Source of the DNA: CAZMUN01 sp964569815
GTDB taxonomy: Archaea; Iainarchaeota; Iainarchaeia; Iainarchaeales; GCA-2688035
Assembly: GCA_964569815.1 (NCBI GenBank)
Contig: CAZMUN010000039.1
Coordinates: 1 to 9,786, forward strand
Length of the DNA stretch: 9,786 bases
Direction of reading: 5' to 3'
This document shows positions 1 through 7,867 of this stretch, piece by piece. Below the pieces are notes generated by a model. The model was given only the letters and a program-made list of their open reading frames with translations, did not search any database and was not told the origin of the DNA. The position numbers were made by a program, and so were the translations under genes. The stretch's first letter is position 1; every line of letters begins with the position of its first letter.

Positions 1-3000
1 CACTGCCACCAGAAGCCGTTGCAGCAGTGGCAGCGGCAGCAACAGCCGTAACACCTATGTCTGTAGAATCGTCGTCATCAACATCGTCTGTGTCGTCTTC
101 TTCAGAGGGCTTTTGTGTTACTGTTACTGTTAGGCTTTCTGTTCTTGTTTTGTTTCCGTCGTTGCAGCATCCTGCTGAAAAGCTTACTGGCCAGCTTCCT
201 GTTGCTGCTTGAGCACCTATGGCCAATTCTATTGTATCCTCTAGATAGGCGTCAACGAAAAGGTCAAGATCGCTTGAGCTTGCTGCACCTGTTGTTATGG
301 TCCAGTTGCTTGGCAGGGTCCAGTCAAGGGTTACGTTGTTTGCGTCCATGTTTCCCTTGTTTGTTACTTTTGCTGTATAGGTTATGCCTGTGTCTTCCAG
401 CATTACATTGGTGTTTGTGTCTATCCATTCTATGTACAGGAACGGGCCTCCAGCGCTGCTTAGAATTGTTGCTGTCGCCGTATTTGAATCAGGGTTTGCG
501 TCCTGTTCGGAAGGATTTGCAGTTATTGTTAGGGAGTCGCTTCTTTCAGTGGTTTTTGATGTTATTATGGTTGAAAAGTTTAGGTCTGCACCTGCTTCCA
601 GAGTGAAAGAATAGCCTGAGGAGGTTTCCACATTTCCATCGTAGAACACGTGGTTCGGGTTGCCCCAGTCGCTGTTGATTTTGAAGCTTAGTGGCTTGTC
701 ACCTGTGTTCACTATGTTGAGGTCTCCGATTGTGACGTTTGCGTCCAAACCAGGGCTTACATGCGTTCCGAATACGCCTGGTTCCAAAAACCAGGAATGG
801 TCCCAGTAGCTATGCACGGTGTTTGTGTCAGAGTTCGCATCATGGTTGTTTGTGTCAGAAGCATTCATGTAGTACTGCGTTTTCGCGTTCACGTCAGGCG
901 TCTTGAATGGTGCTGTGTATTGGTAGTTGTAGTCTGAAAAATTCATGTCGTTTGCCATTGTTATTGCATTCCAGTCACTCCAGGAGCTGTTGCTGTCATA
1001 GTAGCGTCGCGTGTATAGCGTAACTGTTTTAATTGCCGTGTATTCCTGCAAATTTACGTCAACCGTGATTTGTGTTTCTGGGTCAATGTCCTTGTTCAGG
1101 TCTGGGCTGTGGATTTGTCTTGAGAACGCGGGTGCAGAAGCATCCTTAACGTAAAATGAGATTGTGTTTGAATCATAGTTCCCTGAAATGTCCTGGACTG
1201 TGAAATTGCAGTCTATTCTTCCCGCGTTTAAAATGTTTGCATCAATAACATAGAAAACGGTGTCCTGGTTGTTGTCTAGTTCTGTTGAGGTCATTATATT
1301 TAGGTCTGGTCCGCGGCAGTTTATGTCTGCTGAATACAGTTCAAGGTTGTCTGTCCAAACGGCAGTTACATTGACGTCGTCAGTGTCGTTTACGTCTGTA
1401 AACGGCGCGTAGTTAAAGTCTCCGGTTTGCAGGGGGTTTGTGGTGTCTGATGTCTTGCTTGGGCCAATAGTTGTCGTGACAGGATTTTTCAGTTTCATGT
1501 AGGTTCTGTTTAAATCGGTCCAGTTGTTGTCTGGAGTGAATATTGTGCGGGCAATGCTTGTGTTGAAATAATCGTTTTGGGAAACGCTTCCGCTGTAAAG
1601 CGTTCTTCTCCAGAATTCGTAGGAAGAGCTGTCATAGAAGTCTACTTTGGGGTCAAGTGTTTTTGAGGAGTTGTGGCCGAGGAAGATGTCTGATATTGCA
1701 TCAAAGTTGTTTACGTCGTATATTCCGATAAAATTCAGGTCAGCCAGGTTCAAGAAGCTTGAGCCTGTTCCGCTGACGAGAGGATAGGAAACCACGTTCC
1801 AGTCCTGGGGTGAAAAGAAAACGCGTTCAAAGACGCCCTCTGATGAAAGAAGGTAGCTGTCTGTGTAGTATTCGTTCCATCCTTCGTTTGCTCTGGCATT
1901 TGCGTTTGTGTCAATAAGGAAGTAATTGTTTTTTGCGTAAAACTTGTAGGTCAGATTGTAGTCTATGTTTCCCACTGTGCCGTAAAGGAAGATTTTTGCA
2001 AAGAGGCCTCCGTTGGTATCAATTGAGAAAGAGGGGTTTGAAAGGGATGTGGTATTGTAGCTTATTGGGCCTGTGTCTGCTTCAGGGCAGTAGTGCATGG
2101 GATAGTAGCCTGAAAGGTTGGTGTCACTTCCATGTTTGCTCCATATGCTGCTTACTGTTCCGCCGCTGTTTAGGTCAACTCTTACGCGGAACAAGGAGTT
2201 TTGGAAATCGTACCATCCTTGGGTTGCCTCAAGATTCAAATCCGAGTCATAGCTTTGAGGGTAACTTGTTCGGGCATAGTTGACAAAGTAGTTTCTGTCT
2301 TCGCCTATATCCATGCTGCTGAGAAAAACAAGGGCAGAATTGGTCATGTTGCCTCCTGATTCGGTTTTGTTGTAAACCTGGGAGGGGACCTCCAAGTAAT
2401 CGGTTCCGTTGTAATCGAGGACACGGACGCTGTTGCTGTTGGAATTGAAGTTGTAGTCCATGTTAACGTCGATTGGAACAAACCATCTCTGCATTATGCC
2501 TGGCTCGGAAACATTTACATCGACTTTGAAGGGGTATGTGTTTGCGTCAGCGCTGACCCATTGGTTTTGCCAGACCTCTCCTTGGTAGAAGGAGTTGAAG
2601 TACTGTTTGGTTCCAACAACCAAGTCATACCAGCCTGTGGAGCCGTTTAAATCATACATATAAGTCCAGCAATTGTCATCGCCCGGAATTCCTGAGGAAA
2701 GGTTTATCATTGTGGCTTGGCTAACTTGTGGCACGTTGTTGCTGTCGGTTATCGTAAGCAAGAGCGGGGAGGGAAGGCTGCCGTTTGCATCAATTCGCAC
2801 TTTTTGGCCTTTTCCAAAAGAGGACCTAGGTGAATTCAAGTCGTTTACAAGATAGGTTCTCACATTGTAGATGTCGCCCGCCTTTTCCTCTTCTGCACTG
2901 TAAGTATTGAAGCCCTTTTGCCCGTTTTTGTATTCTGCTTTCAGCCATTCATAAGATCGAGGATAGTCCGAAATTCTTGCCTCGTCCAAATAGCCGTTTA

Positions 3001-3934
3001 GCTGGTAGCTTGTGGAGTAAGATCCCAGGGTGACGTAATTTCCGTTGTCAGTAAGGCTGCCGTTGTGTCCAGTCACGTTTCTGTCGTTTACGCCGTTGAC
3101 GTAGTAGGGCACAGTGCTACCGTCAAAAGTTGCTGCTGTGTGGCTCCAGACCCCATTGTCAATTGTCAAAGTCGAGTAGCCCATGCTGGCATAGCTCCAG
3201 GTGATGCTGTCAGCATAGGACATCTTGTTGCCGCTGTGCCTGAAAAGGGAATATTGGCGGTCTTTGTGAATCAAGCCGTAAAGGGCAGTGGCGTTTGGGT
3301 TAACCCAGGTTTCCATAGTGAGTCCCTGCCCAACAATGCTCAAGCTGTCGTTGTCGCTTATCTGCCATCTTCCCGCACCAGCTGTTCCAACAGCATAACC
3401 AATTTTGCCTGCCTGCAAATAAGTATGCCCTGAGCCCTCAGGAGCCATATGGTTTTCGTTGCCGCTTGAATCAAGAATGCTGCCTGTGTTTTGGGCCATG
3501 TGCCATACTCCGACAAAGTTGTCATCCCAAGTTCCAAAATTGTTGTTTCCATCAGCGGCGGCATTGTTTCCATAATACATGTAAATGAAGTCGCTTGTTG
3601 AATTTTTTGGTATGTGGGGAACGCGGACCCAAACAAAGGCAGCCTGGGTGTTAGAATTCCAGTCTTCAATTTCATAGTTTAGGTCGGACGAGTCATCACC
3701 GTCAATGAAGCGAGTGTCCCCTCCGTTAGAAAGGGCATTTGAAAAGTCAAAATTTTCGCTGTTCAAGTCAACCATTGCAGGAAAATGGTTCAAGTCAAGG
3801 TTTATGTTTGAGGCATCAAAGGTGATTTTCATTCGGTAATTCCAGGCACTGTTCCACCAGGCAAAACAGCCCTGGCTTAAGAAAAGCAGGCAAAGAAACA
3901 GTATGGCAACTTGAGCTTTGCTTTTTCCTCCCAT
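1..3934 (-). CDS. Giant secreted DUF2341/LamG surface protein (3' partial, runs off left edge)
   Basis: Reading the minus strand from the ATG at 3934-3932 gives at least 1311 codons without a stop down to position 2, so the C-terminus lies outside the window. The first 25 residues are a signal peptide (basic MGGKSK, hydrophobic core, likely cleavage after CFA before WW). Residues about 26-130 match DUF2341 (WWNSAWNYRMKITFDAS, ending IYMYYGN). Residues about 133-335 are a LamG/concanavalin-like fold (DNFVGVWHM, LTMETWVN, WSHTAATFDG, GYLDEARISDYPRS). About 355-450 looks like an MG2/invasin-type beta domain ending GSTGWYDLVVG. About 480-770 is a beta-rich region resembling galactose-mutarotase-like sandwiches. 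About 930-1270 holds Ig- and CARDB/NEW3-like modules. An acidic Asp/Glu tract (1277-1292) and an Ala-rich tract follow. Many N-x-S/T sequons suggest a glycosylated exported protein. A Shine-Dalgarno GGAGTGA lies at 3944-3938. DUF2341 and LamG are confident; the later domains are inference. Adhesion or polysaccharide binding is the likely role. Confidence 0.88.
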   Translation of the reverse strand, partial: MGGKSKAQVAILFLCLLFLSQGCFAWWNSAWNYRMKITFDASNINLDLNHFPAMVDLNSENFDFSNALSNGGDTRFIDGDDSSDLNYEIEDWNSNTQAAFVWVRVPHIPKNSTSDFIYMYYGNNAAADGNNNFGTWDDNFVGVWHMAQNTGSILDSSGNENHMAPEGSGHTYLQAGKIGYAVGTAGAGRWQISDNDSLSIVGQGLTMETWVNPNATALYGLIHKDRQYSLFRHSGNKMSYADSITWSYASMGYSTLTIDNGVWSHTAATFDGSTVPYYVNGVNDRNVTGHNGSLTDNGNYVTLGSYSTSYQLNGYLDEARISDYPRSYEWLKAEYKNGQKGFNTYSAEEEKAGDIYNVRTYLVNDLNSPRSSFGKGQKVRIDANGSLPSPLLLTITDSNNVPQVSQATMINLSSGIPGDDNCWTYMYDLNGSTGWYDLVVGTKQYFNSFYQGEVWQNQWVSADANTYPFKVDVNVSEPGIMQRWFVPIDVNMDYNFNSNSNSVRVLDYNGTDYLEVPSQVYNKTESGGNMTNSALVFLSSMDIGEDRNYFVNYARTSYPQSYDSDLNLEATQGWYDFQNSLFRVRVDLNSGGTVSSIWSKHGSDTNLSGYYPMHYCPEADTGPISYNTTSLSNPSFSIDTNGGLFAKIFLYGTVGNIDYNLTYKFYAKNNYFLIDTNANARANEGWNEYYTDSYLLSSEGVFERVFFSPQDWNVVSYPLVSGTGSSFLNLADLNFIGIYDVNNFDAISDIFLGHNSSKTLDPKVDFYDSSSYEFWRRTLYSGSVSQNDYFNTSIARTIFTPDNNWTDLNRTYMKLKNPVTTTIGPSKTSDTTNPLQTGDFNYAPFTDVNDTDDVNVTAVWTDNLELYSADINCRGPDLNIMTSTELDNNQDTVFYVIDANILNAGRIDCNFTVQDISGNYDSNTISFYVKDASAPAFSRQIHSPDLNKDIDPETQITVDVNLQEYTAIKTVTLYTRRYYDSNSSWSDWNAITMANDMNFSDYNYQYTAPFKTPDVNAKTQYYMNASDTNNHDANSDTNTVHSYWDHSWFLEPGVFGTHVSPGLDANVTIGDLNIVNTGDKPLSFKINSDWGNPNHVFYDGNVETSSGYSFTLEAGADLNFSTIITSKTTERSDSLTITANPSEQDANPDSNTATATILSSAGGPFLYIEWIDTNTNVMLEDTGITYTAKVTNKGNMDANNVTLDWTLPSNWTITTGAASSSDLDLFVDAYLEDTIELAIGAQAATGSWPVSFSAGCCNDGNKTRTESLTVTVTQKPSEEDDTDDVDDDDSTDIGVTAVAAAATAATASGGS

Positions 3935-3961
3935 ATTTCACTCCAATTTATTAGATTCTTC

Positions 3962-3978
3962 AATATATTTTAATATAA
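3962..3978. promoter_or_regulatory. Shared AT-rich divergent TATA region (surface protein / epimerase)
   Basis: The 67 bp between the two divergent starts contains ATATATTTTAATATAA, which reads as a TATA box on both strands. Its right half is centred about 26-28 bp from the epimerase ATG, where no Shine-Dalgarno is visible, fitting a leaderless transcript. In the other direction transcription would start near 3944-3948, just before the GGAGTGA ahead of the surface-protein ATG. Placement rests on the usual archaeal TATA-to-start spacing; no start site has been measured. Confidence 0.65.
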
Positions 3979-4001
3979 CCTTGAACCAAAAACTAGTTGT
4001 T

Positions 4002-4880
4002 ATGAAGGTTTTGGTAACAGGAAGCAGGGGCTTTGTGGGAAAAAGGCTTGTTTCTGGTTTGCGGAAAAAAAGGCATTCTGTGAAAGAGTTTGACCTTTCT
4101 TTGGGAAACGACATTTTGGATAAAGGCCAGTGTGAAAATGCCTGTTCCGGCGTTGATGCAGTGTACCATTTGGCCGCTGTTTTGGAAGAAAAAAGCCCAA
4201 TGCTTTGGAAAGTAAACGTAAAGGGAACGGAAAACATTTTGGAGGCAGCTGCAAAGGCCCGCGTAAAGCACTTTGTTTATTTGGGAACAGTGGGCGTGCA
4301 CGGCGGCTTAAAGAAAACAGTCAATGAAGAAAGCGCCTTCAAGCCAGTTACAGAATACGAAAAAAGCAAGACAGAGGCAGAGAGAACGGTTCACGAATTC
4401 CACGAAATGCTTCCAATAACCGTTTTGAGGAGCGCCCTGGTTTTGGGCCCAAACGAATTCTGGGAAAAGATAGTAACACTGGTAAAGAAAGGGTTTCCTC
4501 TTATTGGTTCAGGGAAACAGTCCTGGCAGACCGTTTATGTGAGCGACCTTGTTGATGCACTGGCCTTTGTTTTGGGAAAGAAATCCTTTTTTGGCGAAAT
4601 TTTTGTTGTGGCAGAAAAGGAGAAGCACTCTCTGCGCGACCTTTATGCAGAAATCCAGAGCCAGCTGGGCATAAAAAGAAAAATAAAAACCATTCCTGTC
4701 TGGCTTGCAAAGCTTGGGCTGTCGATAAAGGGGGAAAGGGGCATTGTAACAAAAGAGCACATTGAAAGGCTTGTTCGAGCAAGAGAATACGATACAAGCA
4801 AAATCGAAAGCCTTGGCTGGAAGCCAAAAACGCCTATGAAAGAGGCAGTCAGAAAAACTTTGAAGGCATTAAAGAAATGA
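4002..4880 (+). CDS. NAD-dependent epimerase/dehydratase, extended SDR family
   Basis: This is a 292-residue Rossmann-fold protein of the extended short-chain dehydrogenase/reductase family. The N-terminal MKVLVTGSRGFVG carries the GxxGxxG dinucleotide motif (G7, G10, G13). VYHLAA (54-59) is the usual strand-4 motif. T96 in YLGTVGVHG and Y119/K123 in YEKSK form the catalytic Thr-Tyr-Lys set. The tail ESLGWKPKTPMKEAVRKT is the typical C-terminal helix of sugar-nucleotide epimerases. Such enzymes modify nucleotide sugars or related substrates in the cytoplasm; the substrate cannot be read from sequence. An in-frame upstream ATG at 3918 would overlap the divergent surface-protein gene and lie upstream of the TATA element, so the ATG at 4002, directly before the Rossmann strand, was chosen. 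It converges on the GGGP synthase gene with a 3 bp gap. A role in glycosylating the neighbouring surface protein is possible but unproven. Confidence 0.9.
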   Translation: MKVLVTGSRGFVGKRLVSGLRKKRHSVKEFDLSLGNDILDKGQCENACSGVDAVYHLAAVLEEKSPMLWKVNVKGTENILEAAAKARVKHFVYLGTVGVHGGLKKTVNEESAFKPVTEYEKSKTEAERTVHEFHEMLPITVLRSALVLGPNEFWEKIVTLVKKGFPLIGSGKQSWQTVYVSDLVDALAFVLGKKSFFGEIFVVAEKEKHSLRDLYAEIQSQLGIKRKIKTIPVWLAKLGLSIKGERGIVTKEHIERLVRAREYDTSKIESLGWKPKTPMKEAVRKTLKALKK

Positions 4881-4883
4881 AGG

Positions 4884-5663
4884 TCACTTTTTCTCTTTTC
4901 CGGCCTTTTTTACCGCAGAAGTGATGGCCTTGAACTTTTTGCCAACCTTTTCCAAGTTGCCTTTGCAGGCTTCAAAAGCCGAACCAATCTGGACAATGTC
5001 TGCTCCAGCCTTAATGGTTTCAAAAGCAAACTTTTCGTCTTTTACTCCGCCGGCAACAAGCAGGGGAATATCCAAAACGCTTTTGGTTTGGGCAACCATT
5101 TCTTTTGGAGCGGGCTGTGGCGAGCCTCCGCCGGATTCAAGGATTGCAAGCTTGCTTCCCATGTACTGCCCTGCAAGGGCTGTTGAAGCCGCAAGGTAGC
5201 CCTTGTTTCTTGGAATAAGCTGGGCTCGGCCCATCCAGCCAACTGCCTCGCCAGGGTCAATGATTATATATGAAGTGGGAATAACCTCAAGGCCAAGCTG
5301 CTTTACCATGAAAGCAGAGCCTGTCTGGGCCCCGGAAATCCAATAAGGGTCGTTGCTGTTAAGCATTGACATGAAATAGATTGCATCTGCATGCCTTGAC
5401 AAGGTTCCAATATTTCCAGGAAAAATTATTCTCGGAAGCGAACTGTTTTTTTTGATTTCCTTAAGGCACTCATTCAAAGCCTTTCCCTGGGCGCCAACAG
5501 AGCCGCCAACGGCAAAAGCATCAAGGCCGTTCTCTTCTGCAACGCGGGCAATTTTGCCTGCAAGCTCCGGCGTGTAATTTGGGGGATCGAGCTGCATGAA
5601 TGTTAAGCCTCGGTCACTGGAAAGTTTTTCAAGGATTTTTTTGTAAACTTTTCCCTCTTTCAT
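4884..5663 (-). CDS. Geranylgeranylglyceryl phosphate synthase (GGGP synthase)
   Basis: This 259-residue TIM-barrel enzyme matches the GGGPS/PcrB family, which joins geranylgeranyl diphosphate to sn-glycerol-1-phosphate and forms the first ether bond of archaeal membrane lipids. Visible family motifs are QLDPPN (24-29), AVGGSVGAQG (51-60), FPGN (81-84), YFMSMLNSNDPYWISGAQ (96-113), SYIIIDPGEAVGW (131-143), LAILESGGGSP (172-182, the glycerol-phosphate-binding loop), AGGVKDEKFA (204-213) and GSAFE (227-231). The long YFMSMLNS and IDPGEAVGW segments point to the group II (hexamer-type) archaeal enzymes rather than bacterial PcrB. Length is normal. The C-terminus is a Lys-rich tail (KKAGKEKK). 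The ATG at 5663 follows a GGGG tract (5675-5672) eight bases upstream. It lies 35 bp downstream of the metallo-hydrolase stop on the same strand, so cotranscription is plausible, though a TATA-like element overlaps that stop. Confidence 0.95.
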   Translation of the reverse strand: MKEGKVYKKILEKLSSDRGLTFMQLDPPNYTPELAGKIARVAEENGLDAFAVGGSVGAQGKALNECLKEIKKNSSLPRIIFPGNIGTLSRHADAIYFMSMLNSNDPYWISGAQTGSAFMVKQLGLEVIPTSYIIIDPGEAVGWMGRAQLIPRNKGYLAASTALAGQYMGSKLAILESGGGSPQPAPKEMVAQTKSVLDIPLLVAGGVKDEKFAFETIKAGADIVQIGSAFEACKGNLEKVGKKFKAITSAVKKAGKEKK

Positions 5664-5698
5664 TGAAAGAACCCCAATGAAACGATTGTACTACAAAG

Positions 5699-5707
5699 CT
5701 ATAAAAA
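5699..5707 (-). promoter_or_regulatory. Possible TATA box for GGGP synthase
   Basis: On the minus strand CCTTTTTATAG overlaps the last codons and stop of the metallo-hydrolase gene. Its centre is about 26 bp upstream of a predicted start near 5678, giving a leader of about 15 nt that contains the GGGG tract. It could equally be coding sequence with chance AT-richness, so this is tentative. Confidence 0.4.
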
Positions 5708-6382
5708 GGTGTTTGTTGAAGCCGCTTTAAGCACTTCTTTAAGGCTAGCGCTATTGGCCTCTCGACCCAAAACCATAGGGCCATGGCCAGGCAAAAGGGC
5801 TTCAAAGGGCGTTTTTTCCAGGTTTTTAAGGCTTTCAAGCATTTTTTGGCTGTTCCCGGTGGGCAAATCTGTCCTTCCAAAGCCATGGGAAAACAAGGTG
5901 TCGCCGGAAAAAAGCAGCTTTTGGAAAGGCTCAAAAAAGCAGACGCTGCCCGCAGTATGGCCAGGGGCATGGAGAACGGTTAGGGAAAAGCCACCTAAAT
6001 CAATTTGCTGGCCGCGTTTGAGAAAAACCGAAACCCTGGGAAGCCTGCTTTCAGGGAAGTGCCGAGAGCAAGCAAAATCGCCGTTGCCTGAATTGAGTTC
6101 CTTTGCATCTTCTTCATGCATTCCAATTCTGGCCCTTGAAAAAAGGCCGTCGTTTCCAAAATGGTCTGCATGGCCATGAGTGTGAAGTAAAAGAGAAACT
6201 GATTCAGGCTTAAGGCCAAGCCGCCCAAGGCCTTCAAGAAGCAGATCCTTGTTGTCAACAGTGCTTGAATCAATCAGAGCAAGTTCACTCCCGCCTTTTA
6301 AAAGAAAAACGTTGCTGCCCCCAGTCTCCGAAATGAAGGAAAAAACCTTTTCCGAAACTTCATTAAACAAAGCAAACCACAA
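5699..6382 (-). CDS. Metallo-beta-lactamase-fold hydrolase (glyoxalase II-like)
   Basis: This 227-residue single-domain MBL-fold protein has the full metal-binding set: HxHxDH in HTHGHADH (H69, H71, D73, H74), H142 in APGHTAGS, D161 in FSGDTLF and H200 in LLPGHGP. The FGRTDLPTG segment after the D161 loop resembles glyoxalase II/persulfide dioxygenase-type members. The family hydrolyses thioesters, lactams, phosphodiesters and related bonds using two metal ions; the substrate is not deducible here. No signal peptide is seen, so it is cytoplasmic. There is no in-frame ATG near the N-terminus. A TTG at 6382 (or TTG at 6370) is the likely start, placed near the predicted transcription start from the TTTAAA box, which fits a leaderless message. 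It may be cotranscribed with the GGGP synthase gene. Confidence 0.88.
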   Translation of the reverse strand: MWFALFNEVSEKVFSFISETGGSNVFLLKGGSELALIDSSTVDNKDLLLEGLGRLGLKPESVSLLLHTHGHADHFGNDGLFSRARIGMHEEDAKELNSGNGDFACSRHFPESRLPRVSVFLKRGQQIDLGGFSLTVLHAPGHTAGSVCFFEPFQKLLFSGDTLFSHGFGRTDLPTGNSQKMLESLKNLEKTPFEALLPGHGPMVLGREANSASLKEVLKAASTNTFL

Positions 6383-6397
6383 AAAATGGCTCTGGAA

Positions 6398-6408
6398 GTG
6401 TTTAAAAC
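6398..6408. promoter_or_regulatory. Palindromic TATA element between MBL hydrolase and RPA genes
   Basis: GTGTTTAAAAC contains the perfect palindrome TTTAAA (6401-6406) within a 64 bp divergent gap. Toward the left, a start 26 bp away falls near 6377-6382, on the TTG start of the hydrolase. Toward the right, a start near 6429 gives RPA an 18 nt leader containing its Shine-Dalgarno. No second TATA-like element is evident in the gap. Confidence 0.6.
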
Positions 6409-6432
6409 CTTTTTTTGCCAGAATCTAAAAAA

Positions 6433-6440
6433 GAGGGGGG
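6433..6440 (+). promoter_or_regulatory. Shine-Dalgarno of the RPA gene (GAGGGGGG)
   Basis: GAGGGGGG ends six bases before the ATG at 6447 and fixes that start. The run of six G is unusual; a similar G6 tract precedes the EF-like gene at 9129-9124. Confidence 0.7.
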
Positions 6441-6446
6441 CTTGTT

Positions 6447-7748
6447 ATGGGTGAAGAGGGTGTTCAAAAAATATCAGAGGCAAGCGGAAAAAGCATTGCA
6501 GAGATAAGAAAGCTGGTTGAAGAAAAAAAACAGAAGTTCTCCGGCCTTTTAAGCGATTCTGGCGCTGCATTCATGGTAGCCAAAGACCTCGGGATTGAAA
6601 TAGGCAACGACAGCCTGAAAAAGCTCACGGTTTCACAGCTCAAAAACGGGATGCAGAACGTGGACCTGCTAGTAAGAGTAATGCAGGTCTTTGCCCCAAA
6701 AGGCTTTGAAAAAAACGGAAAAAAGGGAAAGCTATGCAACCTCGTCGTAGCAGATTCAACAGGGGAAACTCGCTTAACAGTATGGCACGACGATGTAAAA
6801 AAAATACAAGAGGCAGGCGTAAAAAGAGGAACAGCAATTCTGCTACATAACTGCTATGTTAAGGAATTCAACTCAAAGCCTCAGCTCAACCTGTCATACA
6901 AGGGAAGCTTTGAAACAAGCCCGAAAGAAGCTGCTTTCTCAGACCTCCCAAAAGCCCAAACCAAAACGGTTAAAGTTTCCGACCTAAAAAAAGAAATGAA
7001 CGACGTAAACCTTGAAGCACGCGTGATAAGGCTTTTTCCAATAAACTTTTTTGACAAACAGGGAAAAAAAGGCCAGGTGATGAACTTCATTATAGGAGAC
7101 GAAACAGGAACAGTCAAGGCCACGGCCTGGAACGATGTCGCGGAAACAGCCAAAAACCTGGAAGAGAACGACCTTGTTTCGATGGAAGGAGCCTACACAA
7201 AGCCAGGGCTTAAAGGAATAGAGCTTCATTTGGGCTGGCAGGCCCGCATCGCAACAAAGCCAGGAAAGGAAACAATTCCAAAAGCGGAAGAACTGCTTAA
7301 AAAAAACGCTGAAAGAAAAAAAATTGCCGAAGCCAAGGCAGGAGACAAAAACATTTTGCTGCAGGGAAAAATCATAGCAGTTAACCAAGGAGGCCTGTTC
7401 TACAACATTTGCCCTGAATGCGGAGGAAAACTGCAAAGGCTCGAAGAAGGAATTCTGTGTGACAGATGCGGAGAAGTAAAAGAGCCAGGAGTAAGGCAAG
7501 TGATATCCTTCAGACTGGATGACGGAACAGCACAAATAGATATAGCAGCATACGGCAAAGAAGCAGAAAAAATAACAGGCCTAGACAACAAGGAGCTAAA
7601 AAGTCGAACAGAGGAACGAGGCAGAGAAGCAATCATAGAAGAACTTCAGGAAATGGCAGGCAAAACGGTTTCAGCGGTTGGAAAAGTAAAAGAAAACACT
7701 TACTCAGGGCAGCTGGAGCTAAGCGCAAAAAGCATTGAATTGCAATGA
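6447..7748 (+). CDS. Replication protein A (archaeal RPA, multi-OB-fold ssDNA-binding protein)
   Basis: This 433-residue protein binds single-stranded DNA during replication, repair and recombination. An N-terminal helical region (about 1-65), with the AAFMVAKDLGIEIG signature seen in euryarchaeal RPAs, is followed by two OB folds. The first is about 70-155 (DLLVRVMQVFAPKGF, LVVADSTGETRLTVWHDD). The second is about 183-270 (NLEARVIRLFPINFF, FIIGDETGTVKATAWND). A third, C-terminal OB fold (about 303-432) contains a zinc ribbon with C322-PE-C325 and C338-DR-C341. The repeated GDxTGxxxxTxW signature in the first two OB folds is diagnostic. Length and domain order match archaeal RPA41-type large subunits. 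No partner RPA subunit gene is visible nearby. It is followed 128 bp downstream by radA on the same strand, a functional pairing because RPA and RadA act together in strand exchange. Confidence 0.93.
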   Translation: MGEEGVQKISEASGKSIAEIRKLVEEKKQKFSGLLSDSGAAFMVAKDLGIEIGNDSLKKLTVSQLKNGMQNVDLLVRVMQVFAPKGFEKNGKKGKLCNLVVADSTGETRLTVWHDDVKKIQEAGVKRGTAILLHNCYVKEFNSKPQLNLSYKGSFETSPKEAAFSDLPKAQTKTVKVSDLKKEMNDVNLEARVIRLFPINFFDKQGKKGQVMNFIIGDETGTVKATAWNDVAETAKNLEENDLVSMEGAYTKPGLKGIELHLGWQARIATKPGKETIPKAEELLKKNAERKKIAEAKAGDKNILLQGKIIAVNQGGLFYNICPECGGKLQRLEEGILCDRCGEVKEPGVRQVISFRLDDGTAQIDIAAYGKEAEKITGLDNKELKSRTEERGREAIIEELQEMAGKTVSAVGKVKENTYSGQLELSAKSIELQ

Positions 7749-7770
7749 ATTAGCGGAAACCCACCCTAAA

Positions 7771-7782
7771 AAGTATTTAAAA
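7771..7782 (+). promoter_or_regulatory. TATA box of radA
   Basis: AAGTATTTAAAA lies 23 bp after the RPA stop. Transcription about 26 bp downstream of its centre would start near 7803 and give a 5' leader of about 74 nt. That is the longest leader in the window and contains the SD-sequestering stem noted at 7838-7867. Confidence 0.6.
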
Positions 7783-7837
7783 CAATTGAAACCTAGTTAT
7801 TCCAGCAGGCTGCCAAGACAGGAAGCACCCCCAACGC

Positions 7838-7867
7838 TCTCCTGCCAAAAACCAGCACTGCAGGAGG
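7838..7867 (+). promoter_or_regulatory. Predicted leader stem-loop covering the radA Shine-Dalgarno
   Basis: CTCCTGC (7839-7845) is perfectly complementary to GCAGGAG (7860-7866). A flanking G-U pair (7838/7867) extends the stem, and the loop is 14 nt. The 3' strand contains the AGGAGG (7862-7867) that sits nine bases before the radA ATG. Folding would therefore hide the ribosome binding site. A competing GCAGG at 7805-7809 could pair with CCTGC at 7841-7845 and release it. The complementarity is directly visible; a regulatory role is inference. Confidence 0.45.

Noticed and set aside
115..606. Leu-rich 163-codon plus-strand frame inside the surface-protein gene
   Set aside because: It is antisense to a continuous, domain-bearing reading frame. 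Its Leu/Ser/Cys bias is what the opposite strand of Asn/Asp/Ser/Thr-rich coding produces.
3866..3934. Lipoprotein signal (lipobox) in the surface protein, LSQGC
   Set aside because: The residues before Cys23 do not fit the usual Leu-Ala/Ser-Gly/Ala pattern, and CFA followed by WW is a good ordinary signal peptidase site leading straight into DUF2341.
3918..4001. Upstream ATG extending the epimerase by 28 residues
   Set aside because: It would overlap the divergent surface-protein gene and its promoter, and the Rossmann strand normally begins right at MKVLVTG.
6984..7535. 183-codon minus-strand frame within the RPA gene
   Set aside because: It is a shadow frame opposite two OB folds and the zinc ribbon, with no recognisable motif.
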